64,000 bases of DNA from Cavia porcellus (lineage: Eukaryota > Chordata > Mammalia > Rodentia > Caviidae), in contig NW_026947489.1 in the NCBI RefSeq assembly GCF_034190915.1, positions 62,310,001 through 62,374,000 on the forward strand, in the 5' to 3' direction. The notes beneath the pieces are model-generated. The model ran no database searches and had not been told where the DNA came from. It saw only the letters and a program-made list of their open reading frames with translations. The position numbers and the translations under genes were made by a program. Within the stretch, counting starts at the first letter, position 1; every line of letters starts with the position of its first letter. Of this stretch, positions 34,673 through 45,078 are shown piece by piece.

Positions 34673-35855
34673 AACCACTCATTTTGGTCAATTTTGTATT
34701 CTCTGGCTTGGCAGCATTCTTGCAATAGAGTAGATGCTTAGTAAATATATCTAAAAATGAGAAACTGTATAAATATGAGGACCCCCCAGAGGACCACATT
34801 CCATGAGATTTTAGGGCAGGCAGATTCCTACATGAAGGAACTCTCTGAAGGCCATGCCCAGAACAGTTGGGGGATGAAGGAGGGAGATGTGGGGACTGAG
34901 AAGAGTTTGGGGTTCAGCAGAGCAGGAGAGTAAGGTCCTTCGTACTCTCCCAGCCTCCTTTCAGCTATTCTTTGCTGAGGAGTCTGGACTAGGCCAGGGT
35001 CCTGCCAATCCAATTACAATGAGTAGAGATGGAAGCTCTCCCTGTGAAGGTGGGATAGATGTCTAGAAAGCTGGAATTGATGAGAGGCAAAGGAGGTCCC
35101 ATCTTGGGAGTGAGTGAGCCTTCTGACCCTCACTGTGATCCTTAGTCAGTGTCACTGTCACCTGTATGACACCAGGATGCCAGGATTCAGGGCACCACAT
35201 GTTTACAGCAGTGCCAGCCAGAGCCATAAGGCCTGAATGTCTTGGCACCTGGGCTGGGTCCAGTTCTGAATGCCCAGGTGGCACTTTTATTTTTCAGTTT
35301 TTAGAATGGTTCCCAGGGCTGTGCATGTGCTGGGCAAGGACTCTCTGCTGAACTATGTCTGTCTAGTGTCTGCTAAGTGAAGACCATGCAAAGGATGGTC
35401 CTTGACTCCAGTGAGGGTTTCATAGGCTCCTTTGTGCTGCAACAACTCTGAGCCTTCACTGAGAGTTCAGGGCTCGTAGGGCCCATTGTCACCTGGGGCC
35501 ATCATGACCTAGGCTTCCTATTCTCAAATACTATTTGTTTGACCGACCAACATTCCCAAGCTTTCTCATGTGCTCCATGCAGAAAATAATTTTTGCACTC
35601 CTAGGTAGAAGGTTCTAGAACTTTCTGAGCCTTCTTCTCAGGCATGCATAATTTGAGGAAGGTTAGTATCTGGGTTTGCCCATTCAAAGCCCATAACTCT
35701 ATAAAACTTTGATGAGTTCTTCAAGAGAGCTGACTACCTAAGCAATCTCAGCTCCACCTGGGCTGTACAGAGAATGCTTTACAGACTGTAATTTAATTTG
35801 TAACGCTGACAATTTTAGTAATATAAGACTACTTATTTGGAAGCATGGGCCTTGG
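34673..35855. other. Unannotated intergenic sequence
   Basis: No gene or repeat recognised. Confidence 0.4.
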
Positions 35856-35867
35856 CTTTCTTTCTTT

Positions 35868-36012
35868 CTTTTATTTTTTTAGACAGGGTTTCACTATGTA
35901 AGCCTTGCCTTGAACTTGCTTACATAGCTCAGGTTGTCCTGAACTCATGGTGATCCCCCTGCCTCAGCCTCCTGAGTACTAGGATTACAGGCATGTGCTA
36001 TTACACTCAGCA
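35868..36012 (-). mobile_element. B1 SINE, antisense
   Basis: TTTTTTTAGACAGGGTTTCACTA followed by the reverse complement of a 7SL-like body (CCTGCCTCAGCCTCCTGAGTAC, ATTACAGGCATGTGCTA). The segment around TTACATAGCTCAGG partly repeats the preceding text, consistent with the internal duplication known in B1. Confidence 0.88.
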
Positions 36013-36359
36013 AGGTATTGGCCCCTCTCTTTGTGTGCTTGGGTATTAGAACCTCAACCTCAATAGTGAGGTTTAGGGTGCTAAACAGGTCAGACTTCCA
36101 GATCACCATTCACAAGAATGTTTTGCTCATGACAGACAAATGCAGAGACTCAGCAGCTCTATGGTTCTCGGGATACAAGCTTACAGCACTGTTCCCAGGA
36201 GAACTAAGGCTGGGTGAGAAGGTCATCATCAACTTCTGAAGGAGGACATCTCACACAACCATGTCCCCAACTCACAGCATCGCCACTACTTTCAAAATGA
36301 CATCAGCATGACCACTTAGCCACTTTGCTGTGCATCTGGTGACATATCTGTGTCCCCTC
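36013..36359. other. Unannotated intergenic spacer
   Basis: Nothing recognised between the B1 and the MaLR-like LTR. Confidence 0.4.
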
Positions 36360-36742
36360 CTGTCTTTTAGTTACTTTTCTCTCATTGCTGAAGCAAAATA
36401 CCTGACATTCAAAATGAGAGTAGGAAAGATTCATTTAGGTTTCATTCTATAATCTGTTGGCTTCAAGTCAGGGTGGCATGGCTGAGGGGCAATATGGCAG
36501 CTGTGGCAAATACCAGAAGTGACCCGAGCAAAAGGACAAAAGTGAAAAGCACACCTCCTTCCCTCCCCTATATAGTGTGCTGGCTACCCACATCTGGACT
36601 GGTGCAGCACTCACACCACCAATCCCAGGGCTAGACAACAAACCAATTGCAAATGTTAGAAATCAGCCATCTTTGAAAGACCCACCCCCATGGCCATATG
36701 AGGTTTCAGGGTGACATTTAAATACAAACCATAACATCTCCC
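36360..36742 (-). mobile_element. MaLR-like LTR, antisense
   Basis: Starts TTAGTTACTTTTCTCTCATTGCTGAAGCAAAATACCTGACATT on the plus strand and ends ...ATACAAACCATAACA, which is the reverse complement of a TGTTATGGTTTG start. It shares its left end with 60495-60580 and its right end with the start of the LTR at 25424. Diverged. Confidence 0.7.
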
Positions 36743-37209
36743 CAATCTCAGCTGCCAGGATCCAGTAGTAGCCAAATTGGGCAAAGCAATTTTCAGTTTT
36801 TCCAAATAGTTATTAAAAAGTTTATGCACCCCTATATTTTTACAAGCTTATAATTTATAAATGCTGACACATGTGTTGGACATTACTATTTTGAGCTCCC
36901 ACTTAACATTCTAGTTTTAGAACCTTTTTTCTCTTCCATCAAGAGTATATCCTGAACATTTCCTGCCTTGGAGGTAGGAAAACACCATCTGGGCTCCAGG
37001 GCCTGGCAGGTGGGAAGGAGGTGATAGGAAGTAAGAGGTGATGCTTCTACATTTGTGTCCATAGGGAAAGGCCAGGGCCTGGGTTTGTTGGGCAGCTGAG
37101 GATAAAGTCAGGGTTATGGGAGGTAATTCAAGAATGCCCTCTGTTACCAATGTGACAGACCTCCAGTCAAAAAGAAACAATTTGTGCAAATTCCCTGGAA
37201 GACCCAAAT
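36743..37209. other. Unannotated intergenic sequence
   Basis: No element recognised. The 101-residue minus-strand frame at 36917-37222 has no domain. Confidence 0.4.
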
Positions 37210-38245
37210 GACTAACACACATTCAAGAAGAAATGTAAAAGTTTGATAACTCACACCTTTTAGGGAAAATTAAACCCATAGAAAAAAAAGAAATATCTAA
37301 AAGGAAAGAAATCCACTTCTGTCCACCAAACATTCAAACAAAATGAAATGAATAACTCACTTCTAGGCAAATCCTTTGTAAGCCAAAAAGAAGGAACACC
37401 TCACTCCCAATTTTATGAGATTATCGTTTTCCTGATAGCAAAACCAGATGAAAACAGTACAAGAAAATTAAACTATAAAAACCAGTATTCTTAGCAAACA
37501 TGGAAAAATCCTTAAAAGAATTAGCAGAGTATAGCATTTTATCAATAAGTAATCATCACTACCAAGTGGTTCTCTAGACCATACACTGGCTTTGACTTTC
37601 AAATATCAATATAATTCATCATATTAAGAGACTAGAACTAAGAAAAACAAAACTATCTACTCAAACCAAGAGATACAGAACACGTTTGATAAAATTCAGG
37701 ATTGTGTGATTCCCATAGTGTAGTGGTTATCACGTTCGCCTCACACAAAATTCAGTATCAATACAGCTGACAAGAAATAGCAGGCAATTCTGGAACACCC
37801 ACACCCAGTGGCCTTCGGGTAGACAGAATCTAAAGCCTTCCACTGAGGTTTGAAGCAGCACTAACCATCTGCCCTTGTTGCTCCTGAGTCACGTTGCACT
37901 GGAGTTCCCACCTGGGCAAGAAGAAAAGAAATGAGAGTAAAACCAAGAGATAATGGAGAGAAATTGATTGAATTATTTTTCTTCACCTATTGTATATATT
38001 CTTAAAGAATGTATTGTAAAAGTCACCAGAATCTGAAAGTGAATTCAGCAATGTCTTGGGACACAAAGTAAAATGATGTGGTATTTTATGCAATGGAGCT
38101 ATAAAGAAGGATAATCTTGAGGCTTTTATAGGTAAATGGATGCAATCTGAGACCATACTCATAAGTGAAATAAATTAGACTTGCATGTGTAAATATTGTA
38201 TTGTCTCCCTAGTGTAAAAGAAAACTGAAAGAGTTTATAAGATCC
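37210..38245 (+). mobile_element. Old L1 ORF2 to 3' fragments
   Basis: Diverged ORF2 at 37230-37800 (CCAATTTTATGAG...; TTGATAAAATTCAGTATCAA), with a tRNA half inserted at 37700-37746, and a 3'-end block at about 38050-38230. The middle (37790-38040) is not clearly L1. Many stops. Confidence 0.65.
37691..37755 (+). pseudogene. tRNA-Val 5'-half retrocopy with flanking direct repeats
   Basis: 37708-37746 reads as the first 39 nucleotides of tRNA-Val: acceptor 5' strand, D arm (TAGTGTAGTGGTTATCAC), anticodon stem and loop with anticodon CAC. It stops in the anticodon loop. The 31-base core from TAGTGTAGTGG to CACAC matches my recollection of vertebrate tRNA-Val. The T arm and B box are absent, so it cannot be a working tRNA. 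Nine-base direct repeats AAAATTCAG flank it (37691-37699 and 37747-37755), with 8 extra bases (GATTGTGT) at the 5' side and no A-tail. The insertion lies within old L1 sequence. This fits a 'tailless' L1-mediated retrocopy of a cleaved tRNA. Confidence 0.85.
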
Positions 38246-38344
38246 AAAATGTACAATAAATATTGTGAAAATGAAAGGGAAAGAAATTTCTCAAAAGGAA
38301 AAAACAATTGGGACAAGGAAAAGGAGAAAAGAAAGAAAGAAAAA

Positions 38345-38372
38345 GTGTGTGTGTGTGTGTGTGTGTGTGTAT
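38345..38372. repeat. (GT)n microsatellite
   Basis: About 13 uninterrupted GT units preceded by an A/G-rich stretch. Confidence 0.95.
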
Positions 38373-38375
38373 GTA

Positions 38376-39060
38376 ATAGACAACTATACTACTAATCTGT
38401 TAGTTCATCAAAAAGAACAGTTTGTGTTTTCATTGTTTGATCATTTTTTTCATGCTTAAATCTTGTAATCTGAACTACTTTGAAGATAACAATATGCAAT
38501 ATATTAACTAATGTTAATTTCCTACTATTTTATTTTGAAATTCTGTATCATGATTTTTATTCGTTTTTGTTGTTTTTAAAATTAAAAAGTCAAATTTCAA
38601 AAATAAATTGTATTGCAACATATTAGCAATAAAAATTAGAAATTTAAATTATAAAAATATACATTTATATTACAAAACACACAGCACTTCAAGGACAAGT
38701 TAATAAAGTGTTGCAGTATCTGTATGCTGAAAATAGTAGGAATTGCTAATTAACTTAGGGAGTCACCAATGTTTGGTGTGTCAGTTCATTGGAAGGGTTG
38801 ATAAAAATGTTGCCTCTCTTCAAAGTGATTTAAAGATTCACCAAAACCTCAGTTTTTCAACAATTTTTGTAAAATTTTACAAGATGATTATAAAATTGCA
38901 TGTTTAATTCAAAAGCTGCAGAATCCCAAAAATAATTGTGAAAAATCAATAATTTAGAGGATATGTAATGTGTGATTTAAAAATAAAGCTGCACAAATTA
39001 AGACAATGGGCTATTAGTGTGACTACAGATATTTAAACGCGTGTAACTAGTGAGAGATTA
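38376..39060. other. AT-rich unannotated sequence
   Basis: Strongly AT-rich, probably an old LINE 3' region, but no family can be supported. Confidence 0.35.
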
Positions 39061-39064
39061 AGAC

Positions 39065-39122
39065 TATTTATTTATTTATTTATTTATTTATTTATTTTTG
39101 GTACCAAGAATCAACTCATAGT
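39065..39122 (-). repeat. (TTTA)n tract with truncated antisense ID tail
   Basis: About nine TTTA units (39065-39102), followed by GGTACCAAGAATCAACTCA, which resembles the reverse complement of an ID 3' end. The microsatellite probably grew from the SINE A-tail. Confidence 0.65.
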
Positions 39123-40240
39123 TTATTTTTGACAAAAGAGCTAAGGTAATTAATGGATAAAGGATAATCTTTGCAATATATGTAATTGAAACAAATTATA
39201 TATATACATGAATAAAAGATCATTTATCCTTAGCTTCATGCCATATACAGTAATTCACTGGTGATACACCATAGATCTAAATGTAAAAATTTAAACTATA
39301 AACCTTCTGGAAGAAAAAGTGGGAGATCTTTGTGGCTTGGATTTAGCAAAGATAAACTGGTATGAAGGCAAAAGTATGAACAGAAACAACTGATGAAAAT
39401 TGGATTTCTCTATGATTTCCACAGCACCATATAGAAAACCCCTGAAGAACCAGCTTCAGACTGGAAAGAAAATACATTTTGTAAGGGAAATGTGCTCACA
39501 CTGTATAAGAAGTGCAGGAGAGAGACTGAATGGGTGCTGCACTAAATTGAGAGATACGACTTTGTCAGTGAAGAGAAACACACTTGAGAAGATGCTCAAA
39601 GCCTTGGTCAGTAGGAAGATAAAAGTAAAACCATTCTGAATTTCTGTTTCACAATAGCTGGAAAGGGTAATATCTAAGAATGGACAAATCCTAGTGTTGA
39701 AGATGTGGGAAGGAACTTTTGTCCCTTGCTAGTGGGAAGGCAAAACGGTGCAGCTGCTGTGGAAAACAATGTAGCAGTTTCCCACAGGACAACGTACAGA
39801 TAATGTTTAACCCAGAGATTCTGAAATAGCTGCATGTGCCTCTGCAGTAAGTGGGTAACCCAACGGTAGTGAACCCACTGCAGTGTGTGCAATTTGTCCT
39901 GAATGGAGGGCACAGCTCTGGCACAGGGCAGCAGGAAAGAGCCTCAGCAGCATCAGATGACCTGAAGATGGAAAAAGCAGGCATGTCACTGCATAGTGTG
40001 TCATTCTCTTTGCATGAAGCTCAGGAAAGGAAAGCTGCCAAAGCAGAAAGCAGGTTTTGGTTGCCTGGAGTTGGAGGGAAGCAGAGGGAAGGCATGAGGT
40101 GATGGGATGCTCCCTGTCCTGGTTGACACTGCAGACACATAGTACAGTTTAAAACCTCAGTTAGCCAAATACATGAGTGGCCTGTAGTGTATGCAACTCG
40201 CAAGACAATATAGTTGATTATAAAAGAAAGAGCACATCTA
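39123..40240 (+). mobile_element. Old L1 ORF2 to 3' end
   Basis: Sense-orientation ORF2 C-terminal text (AACCTTCTGGAAGAAAAAGTGGGAGA, AGAGAGACTGAATGGGTG, the GGTGCAGCTGCTGTGGAAAAC block) and a 3' UTR-like end (TTGGTTGCCTGGAGTTGG). Many stops. Confidence 0.75.
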
Positions 40241-40539
40241 GTAAAAACAAACTGGTAAAACTTTTCTAAAAGCTAGTTGTGCAATTTTTCAGGTTGTTTC
40301 TATGCAATGAGGGATACCAATCAGACTGCAGAACCATGACTGCCAGTGGAGGGAAATGCTGGAATGGTTACTTCTGGGCAGACAGGCGTAGCCATCTCTT
40401 TGATCCAGGATTGTGGAAAAATCCAAGACCTCCACAAACCTTGTGCCAACATCCATTTTCTGGTCTTGATGTTAGGTGGTAGACACAGAATTCTCTGTGG
40501 TACTTTTGTCACTTACTAAGTATAGTTATTTCAAAATAG
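40241..40539. other. Unannotated spacer between L1 fragments
   Basis: Nothing recognised; possibly L1 3' UTR. Confidence 0.35.
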
Positions 40540-41150
40540 TGTTTAAAATACTTAAAATGGGCAAAGGCCCTCAATAGATATTTCTCCAAAGAAAACATAT
40601 GAATGTCCAGTAGCTGTGTGAAAAGTGTTCAGATTAAAACTATAGTGAAGTTTTGTCTCCCATCATGGCTATTATCAGAAAGATAAAAGATAATATTGGT
40701 AAGGATATGAAGAAAAAGGAACCCTGTATACTATTGGTGGGAATGCTGCAAGACATTATAAAAACTGTATGGAGATTCCTTAACATACTAAAATTAGAGC
40801 TTCCATAAGATGCAACAATCTTATCTCTGGGTGTATGGTCAAAAGAATTTGAAATCAGCATTTCAAAAAGACATCTGCTTTCCATGTTCATTGCAACATT
40901 ATTTGCAATAGCCAAAATATGGAATCAAACTAGTTATTCAAAAGGCAAATGGATAAAGAGTAAGTCCTGTATTCCATAAAGGAACACTAGTCCCCCTTTA
41001 AAGAAAAAGACATCGTGAAATATTTGACAACAGGATGACCCTGCAGAACATCATATTAAGTAAAATAAGCCAGGCACAGAAAGACAAGTGCCATCTTACT
41101 TTGTTGTGTGACGTGAAGTAGTTAGGACCACAGGGGTGAAGGTTAGAATT
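40540..41150 (+). mobile_element. Second old L1 3' fragment
   Basis: Repeats the ORF2 region seen just upstream and at 2990-3430: GGGCAAAGGCCCTCAATAGATATTTC, then CTATTGGTGGGAATGCTG, ATGGAGATTCCTTAACATACTAAA and TTGCAACATTATTTGCAATAGCC. It is a separate insertion in the same orientation as the element ending at 40.2 kb. Confidence 0.85.
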
Positions 41151-41179
41151 CTGTGGATGGAGGCTGGAGACAAGCCAGT

Positions 41180-41690
41180 GTATTGGCTGATACACTGTCA
41201 ACTTGAGAAGTCTACAAACTTTACTAAGTAACTGAGCAGTTCTACATCTTAGGGTGTAGATGACATGCCCTTAGCACTCTACCATGTATGTTGTTCATAG
41301 TGTCAATATGAGAAGTTCAAAAGTTTAACTAAGTGACTCAGCAGGGAGCCAGGGTCCTCACTTTGTAAACATCCTCATCTTGTGCAAGGCATGGAAGGCA
41401 TGGAGATGGGGTGAATGCTATACCTGCCCTAGTTTGCAGGGAGACAACAACCCGCTTACAATATAAGACAGGAAAAGAGATTTGTTCTCCACCTTCTTGC
41501 TTTTGTTGATATTGCTGTTTTTTTCCACCTTCAAGTATTGCCCTTGTGCCATGCTACCTTGCCTTGGAGCCAGCTGATTTTGGACTGAAACCTCCACAGA
41601 TTGTAAGCAAAATAAATCTTTCCCTCTTTAACTTTGAATGTTGAATGTCATACCTTAGCAAGAAGAGAAAAGTAACCAAGATATTGGTCA
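41180..41690 (+). mobile_element. Probable MaLR-like LTR (diverged)
   Basis: Its 3' part has TGGACTGAAACCTCCACAGATTGTAAGCAAAATAAATCTTTCC and ends ...AAAGTAACCAAGATA, the order of sequence seen at the 3' end of MaLR-type LTRs. The 5' part contains a duplicated CAACTTGAGAAGT/CAATATGAGAAGT block. The family call is tentative. Confidence 0.5.
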
Positions 41691-41920
41691 AAGGAGATGA
41701 ATTTTCAGCTAGAAAGGAGAAATAAGCTTTGTAGTAGATCACACAGCATGGAGACTATACTAATAGCGCATTGTATATTTCAAAATGGCTCTTGATCTAA
41801 TCATTTTGCATTATGTACATATACCATAATACCACAGTGTACAGTCATAACTTGTCAATCAAAAATAAATGATACAACTTAAAAGTAACTAATTATATTT
41901 CAAGAAAACTTACAAAAGAG
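41691..41920. other. Short intergenic spacer
   Basis: Nothing recognised; possibly a fragment of L1 3' end at 41750-41880. Confidence 0.35.
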
Positions 41921-42703
41921 GGGGAGGAGCAAAGATGGTGAATAGATAACAACTGGCTACAGAGGCTCCCTGAGATAGTCAACTTAGAATTCAACATAAT
42001 ACAGAGTGAGGAGCCCCAAACAGAGGGAGGTGAATTCTCTCATCCCAAGAAGAAATTAAGGTGAGAAGAACCAACTGAACATACAGTCCTGGTGCTATTA
42101 TTGGAACAGCTAAAGGTTCAGTGTTTCCACTGCAGCGGGTGACTTGCCGACCATCCGAGGTCCTGCCATGAATTGCCGAGATCCCACCGTGACCTGCTAA
42201 GCTGTTCGAGGTCCTGCCACTTCAACTCACTGGAGGCGCAGTTACATTGAGTTCATGGGTTGGTGAGCTGAATGGAGAGCTGAGTTGGCAGGGTGCCTAC
42301 ATCGACCTGTGGTGAGTGACGGGAGTAGAGCCATTCCATAGAAAGGGGGGCTCTGGCAGATGACGTTCTGGGACTGGCCAGGACTGGCAAGTACGAGGGG
42401 CAGCAGTGACTTCAGTCAGTTGTTCCCTTCCTGAACAGGATTAGTGGAGGGAGCTAGGCCTGGGCCACTTAACCTGGCTGAGACCCAATAGGTTTTCTGA
42501 AATCAAGTCCCTACAGTGTGGTGCACACTAACCACACTAACCCAGTGAAGCTTCAGAAGTTTGACTGACCTGGAGGGGAGGTGGTGCAAAGTAATATAGT
42601 GCAGGCCTCAGCAGCTTGACTGACCCAGAGGGGAGGGGCCAGCATATGCTGTCCCTGCCTGCAACTCACTAGCACACAGCAGTGTGAAGGGTCATCTAGC
42701 CAG

Positions 42704-43754
42704 CATGCTTCAGAAGAATTGTAACCAACAAAGAAAGAAACTGGGGCCTCCTAGAAGAAGCAAAAAAGATAGGAAGAGGAAGCAACACCAAAAAGTCCCC
42801 AGGTCTCAACCCTGAGAACATTGACCCAGGACAGGTAAATACAAAGGAGAATGAGAACAGCAAACATGCAATATCAGACACAGCACCAGTGGACATAAGG
42901 AGATATCTTTGGGACCTCATAGCCAAGTTCAAAAGTGAAATATTTAGCCAAGTAAAGCAAGATATAAGAAGATTAATAAAAGAGATACTAAACATCCCTT
43001 GAGCAGACACAGATGGAAGAAGGGAGGAACTCAAACAAAGGAGAGAACCATTTGATGAAGAATATAAAAAAATATAGAATACATGAAGCAGATTCAAAGA
43101 GATTGCCAGGAAATCAAAAACTCTATGGAAAGGTGGCAAATCAGCTTGAAAGAAACTAAGGATAGATCCAAACTGGAGGACAATTTTGCAATGTGGGATT
43201 ATGAAAGGGAAAACTTTTTAAAAATAACAAGGAAACAAGCAGTAGCAATTCAAATGCTAGAAGATGACAAGAGGATCTATAACTATTCACAGAAATAATT
43301 AAGCTATTCACAGAAATAATTAAGGAAAATTTCCCAAACATAAGGAAAATGAAATACTATTCTGATATATGAGGCATACATAACTCCAGCCACCTACAAC
43401 CAAAACAGAGCTACACCCAGGCATATAATAATCAAGATCCCAGAAATTCAATATAAGAACAGAATATTAAAAGCTGTTAGAGACGAGAAACGGATAACCT
43501 ATAAAGGAAGGCCCATCAGAATAATGGCAGACTTCTCGACACAAACCATCAAGTCAAGAAGAGTCTGGAGCAAAATATTCCAAGCCCTGAAAGAAAATAA
43601 CCTCCACCCCAGATTGATATACCTTGATAAACTGTCTCTAGAAATTAATGGAGAAACAAGATGCTTTCAAGATGCTTCAAGAATACTCCAGGGCATTCTA
43701 GAGAGAGAGAAAAGTACTAGGATTCCAGGAACAGGGGCAGAGAGGCCTCAATGA
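42704..43754 (+). pseudogene. HAL1-like ORF1, broken
   Basis: Homologous to the ORF1 on the minus strand at 22268-23321. Shared features in order: MKQIQRDCQEIKNSM (43083), the coiled-coil-like KLEDNFAMWDYERENFLKITRKQ, LEDDKRIYNY, then after a frameshift the region around IIIKIPEIQYKNRILKAVRDEKRITYKG, and MADFSTQTIKSRRVWSKIFQALKENNLHPRLIYLDKLSLEING (43524). The N-terminal part (42704-43080) is basic with stops. At least three frame breaks. It would have encoded an RNA-binding chaperone. Confidence 0.85.
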
Positions 43755-44291
43755 ATGGAGCAGAAAACAGAATTAAGAAGATAAGCAGACAACTGATGGC
43801 AAAAAAACAGCATAAAAGAAATGAGGCAGAGAAGATTTTATTCAAAACTGATATGATTGATAGTATCAAGTCTGAGAGTATAGGCAACTGCACTGAAGAA
43901 GACAAGACTCTGTGATACACATTCTGGTTTGATAACTGCTGGTTCTTGAAGTTCTGTACTATATACAAGGTTGTGTTTTTATTAATACTGTTATGTACTA
44001 ATATTTTCAATTATACTATGTCTGATGATATAGCCAATTCTATTGGAGATAACAAGAGACAGCACAGGAACCATGGTAGGACTCTGTACAACTGTCTTAC
44101 ATGCTTTTTTCATTTCATGTGTTTATAGGAATATGTTTTGTTTTGTCTTGCTTTGTTTTGTTTCTCACTTTAATATAGAAAGAATAGAAATACATGTTAA
44201 GACTCATGCATGTGTAGAATCTATAAACAGTTTATGAGAACTGATCTTATGACACATGATGGAATGAGCAGATACTTTGAAGAAAAAAAAA

Positions 44292-45078
44292 GACACTAAA
44301 ATACCCAGTGCTGATCGTGGAGTGTCATAATGTGAAACCCAGCAATAGTATTATTCTTTGTTCAGAGTGATATTAGACTGCTTGGGTTTGTTCAATCTCA
44401 ACATAATTGAAGATATGGATAACTACATGTATGCTTAAAAGTATAGGATTGACATCCATATTTCTAAGTTTTTGTTGGATGGTTGAACAGAACTGGTTGC
44501 AATCTCACTGTTTGAATCTCCACTTTATGTGCTCCACTTCAGCATCTTGAATAACTATTTGTAAGAAGACAATCTGTAACCATCAACTAGTGATTTCTTA
44601 CTGTTTATTTTTTCTTTGAAGTTATGTATTATTTCTACTTGTTTTCTGTTTTATTTAGTCTTTCTTTAAATTAAATTTTAAAAAAAGCACTACAGTACCC
44701 AGTGCTGATCATGGAGTGTCATGATGTGAAATCCAGCAATACTATTATTTTTTGATCAGAATAATCTTAATCTGCTTTAGTTTGTTTAATCTAAATATAA
44801 ATGAAGATATGGATAACTGCATGTATGTTTAAGAGTATAGTATTGCAACCATGTTACTAAGTTTTTGTTGAACAATTGAACAGAACTGTTTGCAGTTTTG
44901 CTGTTTGAATTCCCACTTTACATGTTCCATTTTTGTATCTTGAACAACTATTTGTAAAATGACAATATGTAAACATCAACTAGTGATTTCTAACTGTTTA
45001 TTTTTTTCTCTGAACATATGTATTATTTCTACCTATTTTCTGTTTTGTTTAGTCTTTCTTTAAATAAAATTTTAAAAA
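44292..45078 (+). repeat. Tandemly repeated 3' UTR block of the HAL1-like element
   Basis: Two copies of about 390 bp, 44292-44687 and 44688-45078. Each runs from ACCCAGTGCTGATC.TGGAGTGTCAT to TTAGTCTTTCTTTAAAT, with roughly 85% identity by eye. It may be a tandem duplication, or a second 5'-truncated copy inserted at the tail of the first. Confidence 0.85.

Larger units (their letters stand above)
41921..45078 (+). mobile_element. HAL1-like element (half-L1: ORF1 only)
   Basis: About 3.16 kb in sense orientation. It starts GGGGGAGGAGCAAAGATGG, the typical start of an L1-type 5' UTR. The 5' UTR (41921-42703) is followed by an ORF1 remnant (42704-43754) and then directly by a 3' UTR with repeated blocks (43760-45078), ending TTTAAATAAAATTTTAAAAA. 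ORF2 is missing entirely, with no sign of a truncated piece at either junction. This is the known HAL1 architecture, a non-autonomous L1 lineage that borrows ORF2 protein. I could not find a clear target duplication. Confidence 0.8.

Noticed and set aside
37708..37746. Functional tRNA-Val gene
   Set aside because: Only the 5' half is present; no T arm, no B box, no 3' acceptor strand.
42696..43139. 147-residue minus-strand frame opposite the HAL1-like element
   Set aside because: Antisense shadow of the ORF1 remnant.
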